Below are positions 50,591 through 60,892 of a stretch of 64,000 nucleotides of DNA, one piece after another. Numbering within the stretch: position 1 is the stretch's first letter; each line of letters starts with the position of its first letter. Source of the DNA: Nannocystis punicea (GTDB taxonomy: Bacteria; Myxococcota_A; Polyangia; Nannocystales; Nannocystaceae); the NCBI RefSeq assembly GCF_026965555.1, contig NZ_CP114040.1, positions 9,708,001 to 9,772,000 of the forward strand. Direction: 5' to 3'. Made by a program: the position numbers and the translations under genes. The notes beneath the pieces are model-generated. The model had not been told where the DNA came from, did no database searches, and saw only the letters and a program-made list of their open reading frames with translations.

Positions 50591-51982
50591 TCAGGGGTCG
50601 ACGTGGAGGCGCCGCGCCGACGCGAGCGCCAGCGACGTCGCCAGGAGAAACAGCGCAGCGAGGATCGCAAGGCCGCGCAAATCTGCGGGCGACGGGTCGG
50701 CGTCGTCCCGGCGGAGCTCACCCAGCTCGCGCCACAGCTCGGGCCCGGCGAGGTACTTGAACGGGCTCGCGCCCGGGTGCTGCGTGACGTCCTCGTTGAG
50801 GCGGCGGACGAGCGCTCGTCGGTGCTCCTCCGCCGCCGCCGCGAACTCGCGGTGAGCGGCGAGATCGGTGCCGCACAGCGCGGCGGACAGCGGCTGCAGG
50901 GCGAGCCGCGGCGACAGTAGCGCCAGCGCCAGCCGGAGATCCGCCTGACGCCGGTAGATCGCGTACAGCTCGCCGTAGCGACGGTCGTAGACGCGGTCGC
51001 CGTACTCCTCACCGGCCTGCAGCGCGACGCCGGCGAAGTTGACCGGCAGCTGCTCGACCGTCTTCACGTCGTACCGGGCGAGCAGCTCGGCCTTGAGCGC
51101 CTCGGTTCGGCTGTCCTTTGGGTCATGTCCGTTGATCCCCTGTTTGATGTCGCGCGCGACCTGGGCGAAGAAGTCGTGCTCCGACGGGGTCGGACATGCC
51201 CAGGCGGCGATGTCGGAGGCGATCCGCGGGACCGCGACGACCGCGGCGACCCACAGCGCGAGCGAGCCGACCAGCGCCGCGCTCGAGGTGCGCGCGCGCG
51301 CCGAGATCGCCAGGTTGAGCGCGGCGAAGCAGCCGAGGTAGAGGCCGTAGCCGAGCGCGAGCAAGCCGACGTACGGCAGCCCGTTCGCTCCGGCGAGCGC
51401 CGCCGCCGAAAGCAGCGCCACGAGCAGCAGCGGCGCGAGCACCAGCATCGCCGCGGCGAGCTTGCCGAGTACGAGCGCCTGCGGCCTGACGCCCTGGCTC
51501 ACGAGCAGGCGGAGTGTGCCGCGCTCGCGTTCGCCGGCGATCGCCGCGAAGGTCAGGAGCAGCGCGAGCAGCGGGCCGATCACTTGCAGGATGTTCGCGG
51601 CCGTCAGGTCTCCGAAGCGCTGGACCGCCGGCGCGTCGTCGGCGGGGCGGTGTACGAGCGTGTTCTGGCGGTGCGCCTCGAGCCACACGGCGCTCCCGAG
51701 GTAGCGGTCGACCCCGCGGTCGAACAGCGCGAGCCCCGAGATCGGCTTGAACGCGTATTGCCCGAAGTGCGCCGCCCCATGGGGGTTCTTCGGACCCTGC
51801 TCAAGCCAGTTGGCCCGCTCCAGCGCCGCCGCCTCCTCGCGCTGCGCCTGCAGGGCGCGCACGTTCGTCGCGCCGACGATCACCGCGACCGCGAGCAAGC
51901 CGAGGGTGAGCACGACCACCGTGAGGATCCGGCCGTCGCGCCAGGCGGAGCGCAGCTCGTGCCGCACGATCCGGCCGATCAT
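50591..51982 (-). CDS. ABC-2-type permease with DUF3526 region (first permease)
   Basis: This 463-residue protein has the same architecture as its neighbour: an N-terminal TM (GRILTVVVLTLGLLAVAVIVGATNV), an extracytoplasmic domain, TM helices with GERERGTLRLLVSQGVRPQAL, and a C-terminal SAALCGTDLAAHREFAAAAEEHRRALVRRLNEDV segment typical of the DUF3526 group. The start overlaps the stop of the ATPase gene (ATGA). Two diverged permeases suggest a heterodimeric channel. Confidence 0.78.
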   Translation of the reverse strand: MIGRIVRHELRSAWRDGRILTVVVLTLGLLAVAVIVGATNVRALQAQREEAAALERANWLEQGPKNPHGAAHFGQYAFKPISGLALFDRGVDRYLGSAVWLEAHRQNTLVHRPADDAPAVQRFGDLTAANILQVIGPLLALLLTFAAIAGERERGTLRLLVSQGVRPQALVLGKLAAAMLVLAPLLLVALLSAAALAGANGLPYVGLLALGYGLYLGCFAALNLAISARARTSSAALVGSLALWVAAVVAVPRIASDIAAWACPTPSEHDFFAQVARDIKQGINGHDPKDSRTEALKAELLARYDVKTVEQLPVNFAGVALQAGEEYGDRVYDRRYGELYAIYRRQADLRLALALLSPRLALQPLSAALCGTDLAAHREFAAAAEEHRRALVRRLNEDVTQHPGASPFKYLAGPELWRELGELRRDDADPSPADLRGLAILAALFLLATSLALASARRLHVDP

Positions 51983-52701
51983 GCCGCCGCCTCCTCCGCG
52001 GCGCGGCGTACGTGCTCGAGGTAGACGCGCTCGAGGTCATCGCCTGCGAGGTCGCCGCTGCCGCCCTCCCACACCAGACGTCCGGCGGACATGATGCCGA
52101 TCCGGCTCGCCAGGTCGCGGGCGCGGAAGAGGTCGTGCGTGGCCATCAAGACGGCGACGCCCTCGTCGCACATCGACCGCACGAGCCGCGAGAACTCGAA
52201 CGACGCGCGCGGGTCGAGACCGGAGGTCGGCTCGTCGAGGAGCAGGGCGCGCGCCCGCTTGGCGACCGCGATCGCCAGCCCGACCTTCTGTCGCATCCCC
52301 TTGGAGTACTCGCCGCTGCGGCGGTGATGCGCCGCCGCAGGCAGCCCCACCCGCTCGAGCAGGGCCGTGACCTCGGGCCCCGACACGGCGCTGCCGCCCA
52401 GCCCCGCGAAGTACTCGAGGTTCTCCGCGCCGCTCAGGTGCGGATAGAGGTGGACCTGTTCGGGGATGTACGCGAGGTGCCGCTTGCTCTCGAGCAAGTG
52501 ATGCTGCACGTCGAGGCCGCACACCCACGCGCGACCGGCGGTCGGCGCGGCGAAGCCGAGGAACAGGTTCATCGTCGTGCTCTTGCCCGCTCCGTTCGGA
52601 CCGAGCAGGCAGTACACCTCCCCGGGCCGCACCTCCAGCTCGAGGCCCGCGAGCGCCTCCACTTCTCCGTATCGCTTCGTCAGCGCCTCGGCACGCAGCA
52701 T
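51979..52701 (-). CDS. ABC transporter ATP-binding protein
   Basis: This 240-residue ATPase has Walker A GPNGAGKST, a Q-loop region near YIPEQVHLYPHLSGAENL, signature YSKGMRQKVGLA and Walker B ALLLDEPTSGLD, then the H-loop MATHD. It energises the two downstream permeases. The start at 52701 gives the standard MLRAEALTKRYGEVEAL N-terminus. It is divergent from the COG0523 gene at 52831, with a candidate operator between them. Confidence 0.92.
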   Translation of the reverse strand: MLRAEALTKRYGEVEALAGLELEVRPGEVYCLLGPNGAGKSTTMNLFLGFAAPTAGRAWVCGLDVQHHLLESKRHLAYIPEQVHLYPHLSGAENLEYFAGLGGSAVSGPEVTALLERVGLPAAAHHRRSGEYSKGMRQKVGLAIAVAKRARALLLDEPTSGLDPRASFEFSRLVRSMCDEGVAVLMATHDLFRARDLASRIGIMSAGRLVWEGGSGDLAGDDLERVYLEHVRRAAEEAAA

Positions 52702-52792
52702 GGTCCGACTCCGTCTCGATTCGACACGATAGAGATCGCAGGTGGTTTCTGCCCGGGCAAGGACCCTGACGACTTTTTCGATATGAGATTGC

Positions 52793-52813
52793 TCTTGCAA
52801 TGGCATTGCATCT
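52793..52813. promoter_or_regulatory. Candidate zinc-responsive operator in the divergent ABC/COG0523 promoter
   Basis: TCTTGCA-N7-TGCATCT matches the left half of the shared pattern exactly and the right half in five of seven bases. A compact palindrome TGCAATG-G-CATTGCA overlaps it. It lies 18 bases before the GTG of the GTPase and 92 bases before the ATPase start, so one bound repressor could control both. Confidence 0.6.
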
Positions 52814-52830
52814 GTGCGACGGTCGAGCGC

Positions 52831-54057
<1,227 letters not shown>

Positions 54058-54096
54058 AGGGCGCACGCTCGACCTTTCGTCAAGGACCGTCACGCG

Positions 54097-54915
54097 ATGA
54101 CCACCCCTGCCACCTTTCAACAACCGACCGCCTGGGACAGCGTCGAGGCCGGCTACACCGATCTGTTCGCCCCCGTGCTCGCACGCTACGCCCGCGCGGC
54201 CGTCGAGCTCGCGGGCCCGGACCGGGACGCGCGCGTGCTCGACGTCGCCGCGGGCCCCGGCACCCTCGCGTTGCTCGTCGCCCCGGAGGTCGGTCACGTC
54301 TCGGCCCTCGACTTCTCGCCGGTGATGATCGAGCGACTCCAGGCCGCGGCGAGCTTGCGGGGGCTCGGCAACGTGGAGGCGGTGGTCGGTGACGGGCAGG
54401 CGCTGCCGTACGCGGATGCGGCGTTCGACGTCGCGTTCTCGATGTTCGGGCTGATCTTCTTCCTCGATCGGGCGCTCGGCCTGCGCGAGCTCCGGCGGGT
54501 CCTCCGGTCAGGTGGGCGCGCGGTCGTCGGGTCCTGGGCCCCGCTCGACCCAGGGACGCCGCCGGTCGTCCTCTCCGAGTGCCTGCGCGCGGCGCTGGCC
54601 GGACCGGGGGGCCCGCCGCTCGAGCTGCCGCTCGCCACGCAGGAGGCGATGCATGACGCGCTCGCGGACGCTGGCTTCGAGCAGATCGTAGTATCGCGGG
54701 CCACGCACGAATTCGTCGCGGCGGACGTCGACGCGTTCTGGGCCGTGCACGCGCGCGCCAACGTGCTGCTCGCGCCGCTCTTGAACGGCAGGGCGGCCGA
54801 AGCCCGCGAACGCCTCGCGGCTCGAGTCGTCGGGGATCTGCGCGACCGCCTGGGCGGCGGAGAGATCCGCTATTCACAGACTGCGCTGCTGGGGCTCGGC
54901 GTGCGCGGCGCCTGA
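54097..54915 (+). CDS. SAM-dependent methyltransferase (UbiE-like)
   Basis: This 272-residue class I methyltransferase has motif I VLDVAAGPGTLALLVA, then VSALDFSPVMIERL, VVGDGQALPYADAAFDVAFSMFGLIFFLD and LRRVLRSGGRAVVGSW. It is soluble, with no signal. It lies 39 bases after the GTPase gene and so probably shares its zinc-responsive control. The substrate is unknown. Confidence 0.85.
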   Translation: MTTPATFQQPTAWDSVEAGYTDLFAPVLARYARAAVELAGPDRDARVLDVAAGPGTLALLVAPEVGHVSALDFSPVMIERLQAAASLRGLGNVEAVVGDGQALPYADAAFDVAFSMFGLIFFLDRALGLRELRRVLRSGGRAVVGSWAPLDPGTPPVVLSECLRAALAGPGGPPLELPLATQEAMHDALADAGFEQIVVSRATHEFVAADVDAFWAVHARANVLLAPLLNGRAAEARERLAARVVGDLRDRLGGGEIRYSQTALLGLGVRGA

Positions 54916-54927
54916 AGGAGCGACGTC

Positions 54928-55929
54928 ATGCGCGAAATGTTCGTACCACCGTGGTGGCTGCCGTGGATCGTCGCGGGGTTCGCCGCGAGCTGCGGCGCCG
55001 ATAGCAATCCCGGGGAGACGGCCACCGCCGGCGCCACCGAGGCCGTTTCGACGACCGGCGACATGTCGACGGACGCCGCACCGACCGTCACCGGCGATGA
55101 CGCGAGCGCGACCGACACAAGCGGCGACCTCCCCGAGACGCCGACCGTCCCGTGCTCCGAGTGCTTCCCGCTCGAACAGTTGCCGGACGATCTGCGCGCC
55201 CAGGCCGAGGATCTGCTGCTGCTCGCGCTCGACCGCGAGGCGCTCTACACCATCGCAGCCGACATCAAGCCGATGAGCTCGGGCTTCGCTGAGCTCAGCT
55301 ATCCCGCGGACGGGCCGACGCCCCCCGAGCTCGAGGCGCTGCGCACGATCGTGGCCGCGTTCACCTGCACCCCCGAGTTGACCGCGAGCGTCCAGGTGTT
55401 CCACGCGACCTTCGACGGCGTCGCCTACTCCGACGGCGTGGTCTTCCACGTCCCGCGCGTGCGGGAGACCGTCGAGGCCTTCGCCGATCTGTTCGCCGCC
55501 ATCGGCATCGCCGCGGACGAGCCGCCGCTCGCCGTCGTCGACGCCGTCGACGCCGATCCCACGACCCGGCGCTTCCGCGGCTACGGCCATTTGTTCGGCT
55601 ACCCCGAATACGCCGTCGACTTCTTCGCCGAGGCCGCGGAGCACGAGGCCATGACCGGCGAATTCGTCGAGCGAGAGTTCATCCACATCCCGACCTTCGA
55701 GTCGGCCGAAGGGCGCTTCGTCTACGCGGTGCCCGTCGGTCACCAGGAGAACGACGACGACGTGGCTCTCCGCGCGCGCGCAGCCCCGGTGCTCGCGCAT
55801 TACGCCGAGCTGCGCACCACCTTCATCGGCGACGACAAGCCCGGCGTGCTCCCCCTCGTCCGCACCTGGTTCGACGACGGCTCCGGTCGATGCTCGCCGC
55901 GGCATGCGCTGATGCAGGTCGATCGATGA
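54928..55929 (+). CDS. Lipoprotein of unknown function
   Basis: This 333-residue protein has a lipoprotein signal (LPWIVAGFAASC) and a Thr/Ala/Asp-rich linker, then a CSECF motif and an alpha/beta domain (ELTASVQVFHATFDGVAYSDGVVFHVPRVRETVEAFADLFAAIGIA) that is not recognised. AAGGAG lies nine bases upstream of the ATG. The stop overlaps the next gene's start, linking the two. Confidence 0.65.
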   Translation: MREMFVPPWWLPWIVAGFAASCGADSNPGETATAGATEAVSTTGDMSTDAAPTVTGDDASATDTSGDLPETPTVPCSECFPLEQLPDDLRAQAEDLLLLALDREALYTIAADIKPMSSGFAELSYPADGPTPPELEALRTIVAAFTCTPELTASVQVFHATFDGVAYSDGVVFHVPRVRETVEAFADLFAAIGIAADEPPLAVVDAVDADPTTRRFRGYGHLFGYPEYAVDFFAEAAEHEAMTGEFVEREFIHIPTFESAEGRFVYAVPVGHQENDDDVALRARAAPVLAHYAELRTTFIGDDKPGVLPLVRTWFDDGSGRCSPRHALMQVDR

Positions 55930-57740
55930 GCGCCGGCGAGCCGAGGCGAAGGACGTGGGCCTGGCGAGGCCTCGCGGCCGCGCTCGCGCACCTCGTCGCC
56001 TGCGGGGCCGCGGACGCGCCGGCGATCGAGCCGGACACCCGCGAGCTCGAGCCCGCACCGACGCCAGCCGCCGACCCGCCGACGCCGCTCGCCTGCGCGG
56101 TGCGGTTCGCCTCGTACGACGCGTTCATCGACGCCCTCGCGGCCAAACCTGCGGACCCGCTGGATGCGGCGCCGACGCGGGCGCAGCTCGAAGCCGCCTT
56201 CCCCGAATCGGCCTTCGCCGCCCTCCAGGCGAGAGATGGCCGGTGTCTGACGTTCCCCGAGGGACGTGTGCTGCGCCCGCGCCCGGTCCCGGGCGCGCGC
56301 TGGCCGGTGGTCGTCTTTCTCCGCGGCGGCCTCGAGCAGGGAGAGCGGCTGCGCTTCGGGAACCTCGTCGAGCTCGCCGGTCTCGCCGAGCGTGGATACA
56401 TCGTCCTCGTCCCCGAGTACGGAACAGCCGTCGGCAGCGACGAGATCGGCGGCGCGGAGCACGAGCGCATCATGGCGTGGATCGACCGCGCAGCGCAGCA
56501 GCCCGACGCGGAGAGCGGCGGCTTGCTCCTGTGGGGCCACTCGCGCGGGGCCGTGAATACCCTCCAGCTCGCGCGAGATCGTCGTGACGTCGCCGCCGTC
56601 GCCGTCATGAGCGGGCTGCTCGACATGGAGGCACTGCTCGCCGCGCGCCCCGAGGTCGAGCCGACGCTCCGCGCCAGCATCCCGAACTTCGACGTCGACC
56701 GGGACGCGGCGCTCCGCGCCCGTAGCCCGATCTCCTGGGCGAACGCCATCGCGGCCCCGACGCTGCTGATCTACGGCACCGACGATCGCCGCGTCGACAT
56801 CGCCCAGGCCCGACGCTTCGCCGCGATCCACGGCGAGTTGCTCGAGTTCCAGGACGGCCACATGCTGTGGTCGCATCACAGCGAGGCGCTCGACGCGCTC
56901 GACCGCTTCTTCCGCCGGCATCGGCTGCCGCCGGTGCCGCTCAACCATCTTTACGTCGTGCTCGACGCCGAGACGCACACCGCGCTCCGCACCTCCAGCT
57001 TCCTGCTCGAGGAGTTCGCGGCCGTCGACGCCGGACTGCCCCATTTCCGCCCGGTCGGTCCCGACACCGATGTGCTCTATGTCCGCGGCGCCGAGACGTA
57101 CCTCGAGCTGATGGGGCCGCAGAACCACTTCGGCGAGCCCGTCGGGCAGATCGGGCTCGGCTTCGGAGTCGAGATGCCGGGGTCGCTGCCGCGGGTGTTC
57201 GCCTCGCTGCGCGCTGCCGGACTGCGACCCTTCTTCTCCAGCGACCACGTCGACTTCGCCGGGCCGGCGCCGATCCCGTGGAAGCAGACCACGGGCCCGC
57301 GCGCGCCGCTGGTCGACGGACTCGCCGTGTGGGCGTCGGAGTACGCGCCAGGCTTCGCCCACTGGCTCGATCCGCAGGGTACCGACCCAAGAGCCATCGC
57401 CCGCAGCGACTTCTTGCGGCCCCGGTTCCGCGGCGACCGCTTGCTCGCGGACATCGTCGGCGTGCGCCTGGGCGTCGCTCCCGCTGCCCGCCAGACCGTC
57501 GTCGACGGCCTGCGCGCGTTCGGATACGAGGCCCGGGGCGATGTGCTGACAGGAGCGGGGCTCGAGATCTCGCTCGATGCAGGGAGCGGTCCGACCCGGC
57601 TGCTCGCAGTCACGTTTCGTCTCACGCGCGCTGCGACCTGCGACGTCGTCCTCGGCGCCGCACACCTGCAATGCTCGGGGGACCGTGCCGAGCTCCGTCT
57701 CGGATTGGCGCAGCGCTCCCCGAGCGGAGCGGCGCCGTGA
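55926..57740 (+). CDS. Secreted alpha/beta hydrolase fused to a DUF5829-like domain
   Basis: This 604-residue protein has an N-terminal export signal with a possible lipobox (ALAHLVAC). The first domain is a prolyl-oligopeptidase-like alpha/beta hydrolase: FLRGGLEQGERLRF, oxyanion region, nucleophile elbow GHSRGAV, LLIYGTDDRRVD (Asp) and FQDGHMLW (His). From about residue 340 follows a second domain starting LNHLYVVLDAETHTALRTSSFLLEEFAAVDAG and VLYVRGAETYLELMGPQNHFG, which resembles DUF5829/glyoxalase-like proteins. The start overlaps the previous stop (ATGA). It is the last gene of the group. Confidence 0.75.
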   Translation: MSAGEPRRRTWAWRGLAAALAHLVACGAADAPAIEPDTRELEPAPTPAADPPTPLACAVRFASYDAFIDALAAKPADPLDAAPTRAQLEAAFPESAFAALQARDGRCLTFPEGRVLRPRPVPGARWPVVVFLRGGLEQGERLRFGNLVELAGLAERGYIVLVPEYGTAVGSDEIGGAEHERIMAWIDRAAQQPDAESGGLLLWGHSRGAVNTLQLARDRRDVAAVAVMSGLLDMEALLAARPEVEPTLRASIPNFDVDRDAALRARSPISWANAIAAPTLLIYGTDDRRVDIAQARRFAAIHGELLEFQDGHMLWSHHSEALDALDRFFRRHRLPPVPLNHLYVVLDAETHTALRTSSFLLEEFAAVDAGLPHFRPVGPDTDVLYVRGAETYLELMGPQNHFGEPVGQIGLGFGVEMPGSLPRVFASLRAAGLRPFFSSDHVDFAGPAPIPWKQTTGPRAPLVDGLAVWASEYAPGFAHWLDPQGTDPRAIARSDFLRPRFRGDRLLADIVGVRLGVAPAARQTVVDGLRAFGYEARGDVLTGAGLEISLDAGSGPTRLLAVTFRLTRAATCDVVLGAAHLQCSGDRAELRLGLAQRSPSGAAP

Positions 57741-58052
57741 CGCGAAATCGGTCTGGCCTCACTCGCCGGACCCCAACAGAGATCGGCTCGTTCGATGAGC
57801 TCCGGCACGAGTGGCCTGACGCGTGCTCTCACAGCAAATCTCGCTCGAGTTGAGCCGGAACGACCCCGCAATGTTTAGACCAGCCCGCTGCATCGGAGGA
57901 ATGAAGCTCGCAACGTGAGCGATGCCCGGCCATGAGGAGGTCTCACCCGAGTGGCCCAAGCACGCGGCGCCTCGGCTGTCTGTTCGACGGCCAGAGCTTG
58001 ACCGCCGAACAGACGCCATTTCTCTCAAGGGCTGTACTGCTCTTCAGATTTA
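57741..58052. other. Intergenic stretch between convergent genes
   Basis: No gene, repeat or clear terminator was recognised in these 312 bases. The short open frames lack family features. Confidence 0.4.
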
Positions 58053-58328
58053 CTACTTTTTACCCACCTGCTGGCCATTCTGCCCCCGGTGGGCCCCGAA
58101 GACGCGAAGAACCACCTGATACTTCTCCACGTGTCCCGTCTTTCCGGCGCCATTCGAATCGATCATTCCTTGAACGTTGAGAACCTCGAATGTCTTGAAA
58201 TGAAGGTCCCTGTGACGGCCATTCGGATCGGTTACCTCCCTGATGGCTGCCTCGATTGCACCTTCGACGCTTTCGCCGCAGGAAGCGATGATAATCGCAT
58301 CTTGATGTTCGGTGTGAGCCGCAAACAT
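58053..58328 (-). CDS. Dodecin-like small protein
   Basis: The protein is 91 residues from the ATG at 58328, which has an excellent ribosome binding site (GGAGGAAGG); the frame extends upstream but without such a site. The pattern AIIIASCGESVEGAIEAAIREVTD...RDLHFKTFEVLNVQGMIDSN...HVEKYQVVLRVFG matches the dodecin fold (strand, helix of about 15 residues, two long strands), with SVEGAIEAAI in place of SWEDAVRNAV. Dodecins are dodecameric flavin stores; the flavin-stacking Trp is not obvious here. A related DUF1471-like fold is the main alternative. Confidence 0.6.
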   Translation of the reverse strand: MFAAHTEHQDAIIIASCGESVEGAIEAAIREVTDPNGRHRDLHFKTFEVLNVQGMIDSNGAGKTGHVEKYQVVLRVFGAHRGQNGQQVGKK

Positions 58329-58665
58329 GTTTTCCTTCCTCCGCTTTGGCGGATGATGGTAGTCTGGAGGTGCGCAGGTGGCGCAGCCAGTGACCAGGAG
58401 CACAAAACGCGCGATCTCCATGGAGCGGATACAGGGGGTAAGAATCGCTGAGCCCAGACGCGCGGGCTTCCAGGAGGATGTCTTGCGCCGCAGGCTTCGC
58501 TCATGAGGCCGCCACCGACGCCGCGGAGGCGCTCAACCGCGCGCGGTTCAAGCGTGTCAGCAAGCTCAAATCCACTTGAACCTGCAGTCAGCCGCCTCCC
58601 ACGCCGCGCCTGCTCGAAGTCGCCATATGGACTTGCGAGCCCTGCACAGGCCTGCGTCTACACGC
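58329..58665. other. Intergenic stretch without a gene
   Basis: No recognisable gene. It includes the strong ribosome binding site and presumably the promoter of the dodecin-like gene. Confidence 0.4.
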
Positions 58666-59535
58666 TTACACGGGGACGCAATTGAGCGGATCTTGCGGAT
58701 CCGTCATATAGCCGGGGTCGCAGTGGCATTGGTCGTCGTGCTCGTGGCCGTGCCCCCCGCACTCGGCCTCGCCGCTGCTTTCGGAGGCAAGCGTGGCCTC
58801 GAAGCTCCACGTCTCCAGCACGATCGTCTCGCCCCCGGGAACCGGGGTCGTGGTGAAATCCTCGGCGATCGTGACCTCCCTCAGGGTCACGCCGTCGATC
58901 TCGCCCGCGAACAGAGAGCCAGCGCTCGTCCCCAGCGCGGTCAGCGTGATGGCCCCGCCGACCTCGGGCATCCACGCGCGCCCGCAGTGGAAATGATCGT
59001 CGTGCGCCTCACACCCGTCGCGGAAGAGCAGGCAGGTCCCGCAGGTCGCATAATCCGTCTCCGCCGCGGTCAGCGGGACGGTCGTCGGTGCCGTCGGCCC
59101 GCCGAACGCCTCGTAGATCTCGAGGTTCAGCACGCGGGTGTCCTCGATCGCTTCGAGCACCCATACCCGCTTCGTATCCACGACCTCCGTGAAGGCGCGG
59201 ACCTCCTCCGGCGTGAACGTCAGGGCCTCCTCGGCGTCGCTGTCCGTCCCCTCGCTGTCTGCCCCCGTCGTGTCCGTCGCCCCGCCACCGGTTCCGGTCG
59301 GTTCGGCGGTGTCCGCGTCGTCGCCGTCGTCGCCCCCCGTCCCGGCCGGCAAACAGCTCTGCTCGTCCTTCGAAAGCACGTAGCCCGAGTCGCAGTGGCA
59401 GTGATCCCCGTGGAGCTCCCCGTTGCCCCCGCAGGCCTGCTCGGCGTCGTCGGTGGCACAGGCGGCGCCGAGCCCCAGGGTGCTGATGAAGATGAGCGCG
59501 GTGATGCTTCGGAGATCGTTCGTGATACGACGCAT
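58666..59535 (-). CDS. His/Cys-rich lipoprotein, probably zinc-regulated
   Basis: This 289-residue protein has a lipoprotein signal (ALIFISTLGLGAAC), two EGF-like Cys/His modules at the two ends (CGGNGELHGDHCHCDSGY and CGGHGHEHDDQCHCDPGY) and a central CEAHDDHFHCGRAW segment. The central domain may be related to MbnP-type beta domains (GGAITLTALGTSAGSLFAGEIDGVTLREVTI). The His content suggests zinc binding on the outer membrane. The start at 59535 lies 27 bases downstream of the candidate operator at 59562-59582. Confidence 0.7.
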   Translation of the reverse strand: MRRITNDLRSITALIFISTLGLGAACATDDAEQACGGNGELHGDHCHCDSGYVLSKDEQSCLPAGTGGDDGDDADTAEPTGTGGGATDTTGADSEGTDSDAEEALTFTPEEVRAFTEVVDTKRVWVLEAIEDTRVLNLEIYEAFGGPTAPTTVPLTAAETDYATCGTCLLFRDGCEAHDDHFHCGRAWMPEVGGAITLTALGTSAGSLFAGEIDGVTLREVTIAEDFTTTPVPGGETIVLETWSFEATLASESSGEAECGGHGHEHDDQCHCDPGYMTDPQDPLNCVPV

Positions 59536-59561
59536 GTTGCCTCTCTTGGTCGCTCGGCAAT

Positions 59562-59582
59562 TATTGCAATTTGACTGCAATA
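59562..59582 (-). promoter_or_regulatory. Candidate zinc-responsive operator
   Basis: TATTGCA-N7-TGCAATA is a perfect 7-bp inverted repeat with seven bases between. It stands 27 bases before the lipoprotein start at 59535 in an AT-rich island, overlapping the probable promoter. Confidence 0.65.
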
Positions 59583-59716
59583 GCAATCTTAATTGTGTTT
59601 TTTAAATCCTACCTCTGCCGCGCCGATGTGGGAGAACCAGGGCCGCCGAAGTCATGACCTCTGCTTCCATTCACGAACGAGGTCCGCGAACGCACGGCCC
59701 GCGACTCACCAGGGCA

Positions 59717-60889
59717 TCACAGCGCCTCCACCAGTCGAAGCGCCGCATAACGGGCACCGATGATGTTGCGCGCGACGGGGCCGATCTCCAGCTCCGCGAG
59801 CGGACCCGTGACGTGAAGGCCCCGGCCCCACTCGAGTCGTCCGTCGACGACGGGGTAGCCGCAAGGCGCGACGGGCAGGTCGAGCTCGACGACGGCGCGG
59901 TCGACGAGCTCCCCGCCGGGACGCCGCGGATCGAACCCGGTCGCCAGAAGCACATGGTCCGCGGCGATCGGCGGCTGTCCGGCGCAGTGCAGCAAGATCC
60001 CCCGCCCCAGCGGATCGGCGGTCGCCCGCTCGACCTCGGCCTCGATCATGCACACCGCTCCCCGCGTCAACGCCTTGCGGAGCTGCCGGTACACGTCGGG
60101 CGGCATCGACCCCCTGTGACGCACCCTGCGGAGGATGTCCCGGCGGTGGCGCATGTCGTCGGTGCGCCGGAAGTGCCGCATGCATTGCTCGCCCAGCCAG
60201 CAGACGTCGCTGTCGAACTGATGTACTCGCGGTGCATGGCGCATCAGCAGCGCGACGCCTCCGCTGTGCCGACGAGCGAGGCTGACGGCCACCTGCGCCG
60301 CAGTGATTCCCCCGCCCACCACGACCGTGCGGCCCGACGGAGCGAAGGTCTCGAGCTCCCACCCGCGATCGAACACGTGATCGATGACGCCTCCGAGCTC
60401 GCCGCGGATCGCCCGCGCCCAGCTCGGCCAATACGGTTGGTCGCCGGCCCCCGGGGCGAGCAGCACGCGTCGCGCCGTGAGCACGCCGGCGTCGGTCTCG
60501 ACCGCGAGCCCGCCCTCGCGCGCGCGCACCTGCAGCGCCGTCGCACGCGACCGCAGCGCGCGCAGGTCGTTGCGCTCGATCACCGCCTCGCAGTGACGGC
60601 GGAACAGCTCGACCGAGGGCCGATGATACGGCCGCGTGAAGCGGGCCTCCGGCGCCTCGGTCTCCGCGAAGTGGTGCAGCGCCGCCGGCTGGACGTCGAG
60701 GTGATGCGCCACCGGCGAGCGCAGGAACGGCATGCCGGTGTTGCGGGTGAAGGCGTGCCAGCGCGCCAGCGGCTCGTCGTGCGGATCGAGCACGCGGATC
60801 CGGTCGCGCGACACCCGTCCTCGCTTCAGCAGTTGCGTACAGATCGCGGTGCCGTGGACACCGCCGCCGACGATCAGCCAGTCGAGCAT
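59717..60889 (-). CDS. FAD/NAD(P)-dependent oxidoreductase (monooxygenase-like)
   Basis: This 390-residue flavoprotein has an N-terminal FAD-binding motif (WLIVGGGVHGTAICTQLL), a second nucleotide-binding motif in the middle (VVVGGGITAAQVAVSLA) and a C-terminal ATG-type motif (HVLLATGFDPRRPG). The two dinucleotide folds resemble lysine/ornithine N-monooxygenases and related proteins. It lies three bases after the COG0523 gene in a three-gene leftward operon. A role in making or modifying a metal ligand is possible but unproven. Confidence 0.75.
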   Translation of the reverse strand: MLDWLIVGGGVHGTAICTQLLKRGRVSRDRIRVLDPHDEPLARWHAFTRNTGMPFLRSPVAHHLDVQPAALHHFAETEAPEARFTRPYHRPSVELFRRHCEAVIERNDLRALRSRATALQVRAREGGLAVETDAGVLTARRVLLAPGAGDQPYWPSWARAIRGELGGVIDHVFDRGWELETFAPSGRTVVVGGGITAAQVAVSLARRHSGGVALLMRHAPRVHQFDSDVCWLGEQCMRHFRRTDDMRHRRDILRRVRHRGSMPPDVYRQLRKALTRGAVCMIEAEVERATADPLGRGILLHCAGQPPIAADHVLLATGFDPRRPGGELVDRAVVELDLPVAPCGYPVVDGRLEWGRGLHVTGPLAELEIGPVARNIIGARYAALRLVEAL

Positions 60890-60892
60890 GCG

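Noticed and set aside
54874..56058. Long minus-strand frame across the lipoprotein genes
   Set aside because: Antisense shadow of two plus-strand genes with signal peptides and coupled ATGA junction.
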